In this document: in pieces, positions 27,031 through 34,077 of the stretch
How the letters are laid out: every line of letters starts with the position of its first letter
Numbering within the stretch: position 1 is the stretch's first letter
Origin: an uncultured Pelagibacteraceae bacterium
GTDB taxonomy: Bacteria; Pseudomonadota; Alphaproteobacteria; Pelagibacterales; Pelagibacteraceae
DNA length: 39,312 nucleotides
Reading direction: 5' to 3'
NCBI GenBank assembly: GCA_902633535.1
Contig: CACPGM010000001.1
Location: 1 to 39,312 of the forward strand
The notes under the pieces: model-generated
Seen by the model: the letters and a program-made list of their open reading frames with translations, nothing else
What the model was told of the DNA's origin: nothing
Database searches by the model: none
Position numbers and translations under genes: made by a program

Positions 27031-28362
27031 TTATTTTCCAATACAAAAATCGTTGAAAATACTGCCTAATATCTCTTCTACATCGACTTTTCCAACAATC
27101 ATGCCCAAATGTCTAGTTGCTAATCTCAAATCCTCAGCAGCTTTATCAAAATCCTTTTTTTCATTTTTATCCAAAAAATTTTTCAAATAATTTTCGCACT
27201 GTACTAGATGCTGTCTATGTCGTTCTCGAGTGATTAAAATATCTTCTTCAGTTATAAATTTATCCCTTAAATGATTTTTAATTTTTGAGATCAACTCATC
27301 TATATTCGAATTATCTTTTAATGAAATTACAACATGATTGAGCTCAAGAATTTTTGGATCTAACTTATCATTTAGAAGGTCTGATTTATTAACAACTAAA
27401 ATTGCATCATTTTTTAATAAATCATTCAAAAAACCACTTAAATCAATACTTCTAGCATCAACTACTACTAGTTTTAAATCAGCATTTTCAGCTTTTTTAA
27501 GGGATAATCTTATTCCTTTTTTTTCAATTTCATCTTTTGAATCTCTTATACCGGCCGTGTCAGAAATAATAACAGGATAACCATCTATGTTTAAATGTGT
27601 TTCGACAACATCTCTTGTTGTGCCAGCAATCTCAGAGACTATAGCAACTTCTCTATTCGATAAGTTATTTAATAAACTTGATTTACCAGCATTCGTTGGT
27701 CCTACTATTGCAATTTTAAACCCTTCCCTAATTATTTCTCCAACTTTTTGATCATTTAAAATTTCATTAATCTCTTTTATAACCTCTAAAGAATCCTTTT
27801 TTATTTTTTTTAAATTTTCATCTGGCAGGTCTTCCTCTGGAAAATCTATTTTGGCTTCAACAAACGATAAAATTTTTAATAATTTTTCTCTTAATTGATT
27901 AAATTTTTTCGAAGATTTCCCATTCATTATTTTTACTGCTTGCAATCTTTGAATTTCAGTTTCTGCTGAGATCAAATCAGCAATACTTTCAGCTTTTAAT
28001 AAATTTATTTTTCCATTTTGGAATGCAAGTTTCGTAAATTCACCTGGTTCAGCTAATCGACAATTTTCAACTTTGGATATCTCATTTTGTAAGGCTAAGA
28101 CGCTTGCTTTACCTCCATGAATATGTATTTCAGCCATATCTTCTCCTGTGTAGCTCTCAGGGCCAGGAAACCATAATATAATCCCTTCATCTATAAGCTC
28201 AGAAGTGTTGATATTGTTTATTTTTCTAAGGGTTGCCATTCTTGGAGTTGGAATTTCTTTACCAGTCAATGATTTAATGACCAACCCTGCCTTGATCCCA
28301 GATATCCTTATAATTGCAACTCCAGACTGACCAGAACCAGATGAAAGTGCATATATTGTCAT
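27031..28362 (-). CDS. mnmE: tRNA modification GTPase MnmE (TrmE)
   Basis: Partner of MnmG in wobble-uridine modification. The N-terminal tetrahydrofolate-binding domain (about 1-115) begins MTIYALSSGSGQSGVAIIRISG. A helical domain contains the inserted G domain with the P-loop GPTNAGKSS, AGTTRD, DTAGIR and NKSD. The C-terminus ends FCIGK, the invariant C(I/L)GK end with the catalytic Cys. The 443 residues are standard. It is on the same strand as mnmG and is divergent from a sulfotransferase gene. Confidence 0.98.
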   Translation of the reverse strand: MTIYALSSGSGQSGVAIIRISGIKAGLVIKSLTGKEIPTPRMATLRKINNINTSELIDEGIILWFPGPESYTGEDMAEIHIHGGKASVLALQNEISKVENCRLAEPGEFTKLAFQNGKINLLKAESIADLISAETEIQRLQAVKIMNGKSSKKFNQLREKLLKILSFVEAKIDFPEEDLPDENLKKIKKDSLEVIKEINEILNDQKVGEIIREGFKIAIVGPTNAGKSSLLNNLSNREVAIVSEIAGTTRDVVETHLNIDGYPVIISDTAGIRDSKDEIEKKGIRLSLKKAENADLKLVVVDARSIDLSGFLNDLLKNDAILVVNKSDLLNDKLDPKILELNHVVISLKDNSNIDELISKIKNHLRDKFITEEDILITRERHRQHLVQCENYLKNFLDKNEKKDFDKAAEDLRLATRHLGMIVGKVDVEEILGSIFNDFCIGK

Positions 28363-28368
28363 AAATTT

Positions 28369-28374
28369 ATTATA
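28369..28374 (-). promoter_or_regulatory. Candidate -10 box for mnmE
   Basis: A perfect TATAAT on the minus strand, six bases before the mnmE ATG. Normal spacing would put the transcript start at the A of the ATG itself, so the message would have no leader. Inferred from position only. Confidence 0.4.
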
Positions 28375-28395
28375 TATACCTTTTTTTTTATTGGA

Positions 28396-28401
28396 TATAA
28401 T
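28396..28401 (+). promoter_or_regulatory. Candidate -10 box for the TPR-sulfotransferase gene
   Basis: A perfect TATAAT on the plus strand ending nine bases before the ATG at 28411, back to back with the mnmE -10 box in the same 48-base divergent region. A leader of about three bases is predicted. Inferred from position only. Confidence 0.4.
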
Positions 28402-28410
28402 TAATTCATA

Positions 28411-29973
28411 ATGAACAACTTTAATTATCTACAAAAACAAGCTTCGATAATACTTAATTTATTTAATTCTAAAAATTATGATGAAGTAATTACAAAATGT
28501 AAAACATTAATTAAAAAATTTCCTGATCAAGTGATGTTTTACAACGCGGCAGCCTTATCTTATGCCTCTTTAAAGAATAATTTAGATGGCATTAATATTT
28601 TAAATCAAGCCCTAAAACTTCATAAAGATAACTTATTAATTTTAAACAATCTTGGTTTATTAAACTCTAATTTAAATAATAATAAAGTGGCTCGTCAATA
28701 TTACGACAGAGCTTTGTCAATTAATGAAAATTTCATTGATGCTCTGGTAAATAAAGCTCATCTAGAATTAAAAGAAAATAAAACGAATGAAACCGAAAGA
28801 TTATTTTTAAAAGCACATAGTTTAAGTAAAACAATTCAACAAAAAGAAGTAATAGAAACTGGGCTAGCTCAGTTATATCAACAAGTTGGCAATTTCCAAA
28901 AATCTATAAAAATTTTTAAAGACATTCTTAAATATAATCCATCTAATACATTGGCTCATAAATCTATTAGTGTCATGCATACCTACAAAAATAAAGATGA
29001 TGAACATCTTAAAAAAATGGAAGAACAGTTAAAACTAATTAAAAATGACGAACTTCTGCCTAATTTATACTTTGCTATTGGTAAAGCTTATGAAGATCTT
29101 AATGATTTTCAAAAGTCTTTTCACTTTATAAAAAGTGCGAATGATATTTCAAACAAAAAAAGTAATTATACAATCAATAATGACATTGCTTTATTTGAAA
29201 ATATAAAAAAAATTTTTAAAGACGTAAGTTTAAAAAAAAAAAATGGTGTTAGTGATAAATTTATTTTTATAGTTGGTATGCCAAGATCTGGAACAACTCT
29301 TGTGGAACAAATTATTTCATCACATTCACACGTTTATGGAGCAGGTGAATTAATTTTTCTTGAAAATTCAATAAAAAGAAATCTTATAAAAGATAACAAT
29401 TTTATATCTAACTCTATAAATTCGTTTAATTTAGAAAGCCTGAACAATGTAAAAAATGATTATTTAGATGGGGTTAAAACCTTTGATTATAACGAAAAAA
29501 TAATTACTGATAAGGCACCACTGAATTTTAGGTGGATCGGTTTTATCAAGATTTTATTTCCTAATTCTATAATTATTCATTGTGAAAGAGAGCCCATGGA
29601 TGTTTGTTTTTCCAATTATAAAAATTCTTTTGGTTCTAATTCTCTTTCATATTGTTATAATCTTGAGAATCTGGGAAGTTATTACAACCTTTATAAAAAT
29701 TTAATGAATTTTTGGCATAATATTTTTCCTAACGGAATATATAACTTATCTTATGAAAATCTTACTAAAAACCAAGAATTAGAAACAAGAAAATTAATTA
29801 AATTTTGTGAGTTAGATTGGGAAGAAGACTGTTTATCTCCTCATAAAAATAAGAACAAAATCTCTACAGCTAGTTTGGCACAAGCTAGAAAGCCTATTTA
29901 TAAAACTTCAATAAATAAGTGGAAAAACTATTCAAAATATTTGGGAGATTTAAATAAAATTATTTCTTTATAG
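28411..29973 (+). CDS. TPR-repeat sulfotransferase
   Basis: A 520-residue fusion. Residues about 8-250 are tetratricopeptide repeats (for example LLILNNLGLLNSNLNNNKVA near 75-94 and the NFQKSIKIFKDILKYNPSN repeat near 161-179). Residues about 283-515 form a PAPS-dependent sulfotransferase: 5'-phosphosulfate loop GMPRSGTTLVEQI near 289-301, then SSHSHVYGAGEL, and a 3'-phosphate-binding CEREPMDVCFSNY from residue 391. The acceptor is unknown; TPR-sulfotransferases may act on proteins, lipids or polysaccharides. It is the only plus-strand gene between holA and the origin, suggesting insertion into a conserved block. Confidence 0.88.
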   Translation: MNNFNYLQKQASIILNLFNSKNYDEVITKCKTLIKKFPDQVMFYNAAALSYASLKNNLDGINILNQALKLHKDNLLILNNLGLLNSNLNNNKVARQYYDRALSINENFIDALVNKAHLELKENKTNETERLFLKAHSLSKTIQQKEVIETGLAQLYQQVGNFQKSIKIFKDILKYNPSNTLAHKSISVMHTYKNKDDEHLKKMEEQLKLIKNDELLPNLYFAIGKAYEDLNDFQKSFHFIKSANDISNKKSNYTINNDIALFENIKKIFKDVSLKKKNGVSDKFIFIVGMPRSGTTLVEQIISSHSHVYGAGELIFLENSIKRNLIKDNNFISNSINSFNLESLNNVKNDYLDGVKTFDYNEKIITDKAPLNFRWIGFIKILFPNSIIIHCEREPMDVCFSNYKNSFGSNSLSYCYNLENLGSYYNLYKNLMNFWHNIFPNGIYNLSYENLTKNQELETRKLIKFCELDWEEDCLSPHKNKNKISTASLAQARKPIYKTSINKWKNYSKYLGDLNKIISL

Positions 29974-29999
29974 AAAAATAAATTATTAATTATTTTAAC

Positions 30000-31268
30000 T
30001 TAAGCTGGTTTATTCATTGAGTTAAAAAACTCAGAGTTATTTTTTGTATCTTTTAATTTCGAACTAATGAATTCAATTGCATCCATTGTTCCCATTGGAG
30101 CTATAATTCTTCTTAACACATTCATTTTTTGAAGATCATTTTTATCAAATAATAGTTCTTCTCTTCTAGTTCCAGATTTTGTTATATCGATTGCAGGATA
30201 TATTCTTTTATCAGCAATTTTTCTATCCAATACAGTCTCGCTATTACCTGTTCCTTTAAATTCTTCAAAAATTACTTCATCCATTCTACTTCCTGTATCA
30301 ATCAAAGCTGTAGAGATAATTGTTAATGATCCACCTTCTTCAATATTTCTTGCGGCCCCAAAAAATCTTTTTGGTCTTTGAAGAGCATTAGCGTCAACTC
30401 CTCCAGTTAAAACTTTACCAGAACTAGGTATCACAGCATTATATGCTCTACCCAATCTAGTTATAGAATCTAGCAATATAACTACATCTTTTTTGTTTTC
30501 TGTTAATCTTTTTGCTTTTTCAATTACCATCTCAGCTACTGCTACATGTCTTTGCGCCGGCTCATCAAAAGTTGAACTTATAACTTCACCTTTTACAGAC
30601 CTTTGCATATCAGTAACTTCTTCAGGTCTTTCATCAATCAAAAGCACGATTAAATAACATTCTGGATAATTTTTAGCTATCGAATTAGCTATACTCTGTA
30701 AAATCATTGTTTTACCTGCCTTAGGCGGCGAAATAATTATTGAACGTTGTCCTTTACCTATTGGACTAACCAAATCAATTAACCTGGGCGTAAGATCTGG
30801 TTTCTTCTCAATTTTTGTTGTTTCAACTTCCATTACTAATTGTTGGTCTGGATAAAGTGGGGTTAAATTTTCAAATGCAATTTTATGTCTTGATTTTTCA
30901 GGTTCTTCAAAATTTATTTTGCTAACCTGTAAAAGTGCGAAATATCTTTCACCTTCCTTTGGTGCCCTTACTGGCCCCTCTACTGTATCTCCAGTTCTTA
31001 ATCCAAATTTTCTTATTTGGCTTGGGCTCACATAAATATCATCTGGCCCTGGTAAATAATTGGACTCCATTGCTCTTAAAAAACCAAATCCATCTTGTAA
31101 TAATTGTAGAACACCTGCTCCAGTAATTTCTTCTTTTTCTGCAACTTTTTTTAAAATTGCAAAAAGAATTTCTTGTTTTCTTAAAGTACTGGCATTTTCT
31201 ATTCCAAGTTCTTCTGCTTGGGTAATAAGCTGTTCAGATGTTTTTAATTTGAGTTCTTGTATATTCAT
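30000..31268 (-). CDS. rho: Transcription termination factor Rho
   Basis: Hexameric RNA-dependent ATPase that ends transcription. The 422 residues have the N-terminal helix bundle (1-45), the cold-shock-like primary RNA site with RNP1 GFGFLR at 60-65, Walker A PPKAGKT at 181-187, Walker [17 protein letters not shown] near 259-274, and the conserved C-terminal RNA-contact region [16 protein letters not shown]. No extended N-terminal insertion is present. A leader of several tens of bases precedes it (31269 upstream), in contrast to the apparently leaderless neighbours. Confidence 0.98.
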   Translation of the reverse strand: MNIQELKLKTSEQLITQAEELGIENASTLRKQEILFAILKKVAEKEEITGAGVLQLLQDGFGFLRAMESNYLPGPDDIYVSPSQIRKFGLRTGDTVEGPVRAPKEGERYFALLQVSKINFEEPEKSRHKIAFENLTPLYPDQQLVMEVETTKIEKKPDLTPRLIDLVSPIGKGQRSIIISPPKAGKTMILQSIANSIAKNYPECYLIVLLIDERPEEVTDMQRSVKGEVISSTFDEPAQRHVAVAEMVIEKAKRLTENKKDVVILLDSITRLGRAYNAVIPSSGKVLTGGVDANALQRPKRFFGAARNIEEGGSLTIISTALIDTGSRMDEVIFEEFKGTGNSETVLDRKIADKRIYPAIDITKSGTRREELLFDKNDLQKMNVLRRIIAPMGTMDAIEFISSKLKDTKNNSEFFNSMNKPA

Positions 31269-31339
31269 TTTTAATTAAGGGAGTTGATTGAGAATTGATC
31301 GAAGTACCTAATATATATAATCTTTTAAAATTTTCAACC

Positions 31340-31771
31340 CTAGATTGGCTTAAATATTACAATAAAAACAATCAAAATTAACAGTAATGTTGGTATTTCA
31401 TTAATATAACGATAAAATTTTGAGCTCTTCTCGTTTTGATCTAATTTGAATTGATTAAGCAACAATCCAAGATAAAAATGATAACCAGTTAAAAAAAATA
31501 CTAAAATAAGTTTTAGTTGAAGCCACAAATTTACTAATTGCTCGAAGCCAATTTCATGAATTAACACCAGGCCAAATATCCAGCTTAGTACCATGGCTGG
31601 TGTCATGATATAATAAAACAATTTTCTTTCCATTGTTTTAAATACGCTCAAAATGAGCTCGTTATTATTTTCAGAGTGATAAACAAAAATTCTAGGAAGA
31701 TATAAAAGACCCGCCATCCAAGAAATAACCGCTATTAAATGTAAACTTTTGAACAACAAATAACTATTCAT
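31340..31771 (-). CDS. hemJ: Protoporphyrinogen IX oxidase, HemJ type
   Basis: Small inner-membrane haem enzyme converting protoporphyrinogen IX to protoporphyrin IX. The 143 residues have four hydrophobic segments, an N-terminal SLHLIAVISWMAGLLYLPRIFVYH with the conserved His and Trp, and KLFYYIMTPAM with the family's central pattern. The ferrochelatase gene overlaps its start by eight bases and hemE follows, so the last three haem steps are grouped as hemE-hemH-hemJ. This fits the absence of HemG/HemY-type oxidases from this cluster. Confidence 0.93.
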   Translation of the reverse strand: MNSYLLFKSLHLIAVISWMAGLLYLPRIFVYHSENNNELILSVFKTMERKLFYYIMTPAMVLSWIFGLVLIHEIGFEQLVNLWLQLKLILVFFLTGYHFYLGLLLNQFKLDQNEKSSKFYRYINEIPTLLLILIVFIVIFKPI

Positions 31772-32798
31772 AACTTAAACACGGACATTTCTTAAATTGG
31801 TTGGGACATTGTATCTTTGGAGGGAAAAGTTCTCCATTAAAATTATAATTTTGTTTATTAATTATCAAGTTAGACATGGCTTTTATATAATTTTCATTTG
31901 TTCCCAATGCCGGGACTCTTGAATAATTTTTACAGCCATTCTTGTCTGCCAATTCTTTATATTCTATATCTAATTCAACCAATGTTTCAGAGTGTTCTGA
32001 GACAAAGGCAACAGGGACCAAAACAATATGTTTTCCTAATTTAGAGTTTTTAATAATGATATCTTCTGTAGATGGACCAATCCATTTTAAGGGTCCGACT
32101 CGACTTTGATAACTTAATATCCAATCTAGATCAATAATGTTTAGAGATTTGACGATTTCATTAACTGATTGTTCTACTTGCCATTGATACGGATCTCCTT
32201 TTTTAATGTTTTTCTCAGGCAATCCATGTGCTGAAAATATTAATTTAAAATTCTCTAATTTATCAATTTTTTTCACTATTTCATTTTTATGCGCTTCAAT
32301 AAAATTTGAGTCGGTTGGATAGCAGCAGACCGTACTTGTTTTAACTTTAAAACTATGTTTTTCACAAATATCCTTCCATTCTTTTATGGATGATCCAGAT
32401 GTTGCTGCTGAATATTGTGGATAAAGCGGCATCAAAACTATTTCATCAGGATTATAATTAATCACCTCTTTAACAACATTTTCTGCTCTTGGATGCCAAC
32501 ATCTCATTACTACAAAACATTTGTAATCTGATAAGTCATCATCATTATTAAGTTTTTTTTCTAAATTATTTGATTGTTCTTTTGTTAATTTTAAAATTGG
32601 TGAAGAACCACCAAGCTCTTGATAGATTTTTTTTGCTGTAGGCGCTCTTCGATTAGATATTATTTTAGCTAATGGATATCTTAGAAATAATGGTAAATTA
32701 AGAATTGCTGGATCATTAAATAAATTAAATAAAAATGGCTCAACGTTTTCTAGTTTATCGGGTCCTCCTAAATTAAATAAAATTACAGCTTTTTTCAT
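31764..32798 (-). CDS. hemH: Ferrochelatase
   Basis: Inserts Fe(II) into protoporphyrin IX. The 344 residues carry the active-site motif FSAHGLPEKN near 188-197 with the catalytic His, SYQSRVGPLKWIGPSTED near 229-246, and the WHPRAE motif near 101-106. Its C-terminus has Cys331, Cys338 and Cys340 (C-x6-C-x-C), and a Cys pair sits at 158-159. This pattern resembles the [2Fe-2S]-binding ferrochelatases described in Caulobacter and mitochondria, where one central and three C-terminal Cys bind the cluster. It overlaps hemJ by eight bases and hemE by one. Confidence 0.96.
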   Translation of the reverse strand: MKKAVILFNLGGPDKLENVEPFLFNLFNDPAILNLPLFLRYPLAKIISNRRAPTAKKIYQELGGSSPILKLTKEQSNNLEKKLNNDDDLSDYKCFVVMRCWHPRAENVVKEVINYNPDEIVLMPLYPQYSAATSGSSIKEWKDICEKHSFKVKTSTVCCYPTDSNFIEAHKNEIVKKIDKLENFKLIFSAHGLPEKNIKKGDPYQWQVEQSVNEIVKSLNIIDLDWILSYQSRVGPLKWIGPSTEDIIIKNSKLGKHIVLVPVAFVSEHSETLVELDIEYKELADKNGCKNYSRVPALGTNENYIKAMSNLIINKQNYNFNGELFPPKIQCPNQFKKCPCLSYE

Positions 32799-33799
32799 TA
32801 ATAATTTTTCACTAATTTCACTAAATAATCAACCATCTCTGGTTTTGTTTCGGGCAGCACTCCGTGCCCAAGATTAAAAATATAAGGATGATCTTTAAAA
32901 ATATCTAAATATTTTAAAGCTTCTTTTTTTAATGTTTCTTTGTCAGTAAGTAAAATCTTTGGGTCAAGCCCTCCTTGAACTGGTATTTTTATATCTTTTA
33001 GTATTTCACTTGGGTTTACATTATAATCAATATTTAGAACATCTGGTTTTACAATTTCACAAAATTCTTTATAGTTTTTAATTTCTCTAGGAAAACAAAT
33101 TACTGGTACTCCTAAATCTTTAATAAAATTAACTAAATTTAATGTTGGTGCATAAATATAATTTGGTAAATCTTTTTCATCTAAGAGACCTGCCCAACTA
33201 TCAAAGATTTGAATTACATTAGCACCATTATCTATTTGATTTTTAATATGAATTTTTAAAAATTTTTCAATAATCAATAAAATCCTGTTAATTAAAAAGT
33301 TATCTTTAAAAAAATCTTTCTTTAAATTTTTTTTAGGTGATTGTTGATTAATCATGTAAACCAATAAAGTCCATGGAGCTCCAACAAATCCTATAGTATT
33401 TTTATTATTTAAAAATTTATCATTACTTACTTTTTTTAGCGCTTTATAAACAGGAAAAATTTTTTCTATAAAATCAATTTCATCAATTCGGGACATTTCA
33501 TTGATATTTATTTCTCCTAATATTGGGCCGAAATTTTTTTTAAAAATAACGCTCTGATTTAGACCGTATGGTAACATTAATATATCTGAGAAAATAATGG
33601 CAGCATCTAAGTCAAATCTTTTGATAGGTTGTAATGTAATTTCAGCTGCTAAATTATGATTTAAACAAAGATTAATGAAATCAGGATTTTTTTTTCTTAT
33701 TTCCCTAAACTCAGGAAGATACCTCCCTGCTTGTCTCATTATCCATATTGGATTTATTGACGTTTCTTTTTTAATAATAACTTTATTAATAGGAGTCAT
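32798..33799 (-). CDS. hemE: Uroporphyrinogen decarboxylase
   Basis: Removes four carboxyls from uroporphyrinogen III to give coproporphyrinogen III. The 333 residues show the family opening PIWIMRQAGRYLPEFREIR near 17-35, the DLDAAIIFSDIL metal/substrate region and the later FNLGHGVLPETKPE near 310-323. In alphaproteobacteria hemE marks one side of the replication origin, and here it borders the A/T-rich gap that contains DnaA boxes. Its TATA-like upstream sequence (33801-33815) overlaps that region. Confidence 0.97.
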   Translation of the reverse strand: MTPINKVIIKKETSINPIWIMRQAGRYLPEFREIRKKNPDFINLCLNHNLAAEITLQPIKRFDLDAAIIFSDILMLPYGLNQSVIFKKNFGPILGEININEMSRIDEIDFIEKIFPVYKALKKVSNDKFLNNKNTIGFVGAPWTLLVYMINQQSPKKNLKKDFFKDNFLINRILLIIEKFLKIHIKNQIDNGANVIQIFDSWAGLLDEKDLPNYIYAPTLNLVNFIKDLGVPVICFPREIKNYKEFCEIVKPDVLNIDYNVNPSEILKDIKIPVQGGLDPKILLTDKETLKKEALKYLDIFKDHPYIFNLGHGVLPETKPEMVDYLVKLVKNY

Positions 33800-33836
33800 A
33801 ATTATAATATATATAGGTATTATTAGTAATATATCC

Positions 33837-33845
33837 TGTGAATAA
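33837..33845 (-). promoter_or_regulatory. Perfect DnaA box
   Basis: The plus strand reads TGTGAATAA; the minus strand reads TTATTCACA, an exact match to the DnaA consensus TTATNCACA. It is the first box of the cluster on the hemE side. A weaker two-mismatch copy (TTATGACCA) directly follows at 33846-33854 on the same strand. Confidence 0.75.
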
Positions 33846-33857
33846 TGGTCATAAGTT

Positions 33858-33888
33858 TTATTAACATTTTATAAACACTTTATTCAAA
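33858..33888 (+). repeat. Three DnaA-like boxes at exact 11-bp intervals
   Basis: TTATTAACA (33858), TTATAAACA (33869) and TTATTCAAA (33880) lie in the same orientation with starts 11 bases apart, about one helical turn. Each differs from TTATNCACA at one position. Such phased arrays are expected to place DnaA on one face of DNA, as in the oligomerisation arrays of known origins. Confidence 0.6.
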
Positions 33889-34077
33889 TAAATAGATTAA
33901 AAATCCTTTAATAATCAAAAGAATATCATAAATTTTTTTTGTTAATAAAAATCAAACAAATATAAACATGTTTAAAATTGTTCATAAATCAATGATTATA
34001 AAGTTTATTAATGATTTTTGTAAAATACCTTATTTATTGTCAATATTGTTTAGTTTTATACAATATTATTAACAATT

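Larger units (their letters stand above)
33800..34077. other. Putative chromosomal replication origin (oriC)
   Basis: A 278-base gap with no credible ORF, extremely A/T-rich. It contains a perfect DnaA box on the minus strand (33837-33845). On the plus strand there are one-mismatch boxes at 33858-33866, 33869-33877 and 33880-33888, and one at 34066-34074. Two more are on the minus strand at 33940-33948 and 33979-33987. The A/T-only stretches at about 33889-33960 could be the unwinding element. The position next to hemE and close to ppsR is that of the Caulobacter origin, and flanking genes point away from it on both sides. A weak inverted repeat (34042-34049 with 34060-34067) lies just after the kinase-like gene. 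Confidence 0.8.

Noticed and set aside
33897..33911. TTAA-N7-TTAA inside the putative origin, the CtrA consensus of Caulobacter
   Set aside because: Only one copy, in sequence so A/T-rich that TTAA pairs are frequent by chance, and to my knowledge SAR11 genomes carry very few two-component regulators, without a clear CtrA.
34042..34067. Inverted repeat AATATTGT/ACAATATT with a 10-base spacer, as a terminator for the kinase-like gene
   Set aside because: The stem is almost all A-T and is not followed by a T run on the minus strand; it is as likely to be part of the origin or chance.
33800..34077. A small RNA, tmRNA or tRNA gene in the largest non-coding gap
   Set aside because: The sequence is too A/T-rich to fold into a stable tRNA-like structure and shows no T-loop GTTCRANNC or CCA pattern.
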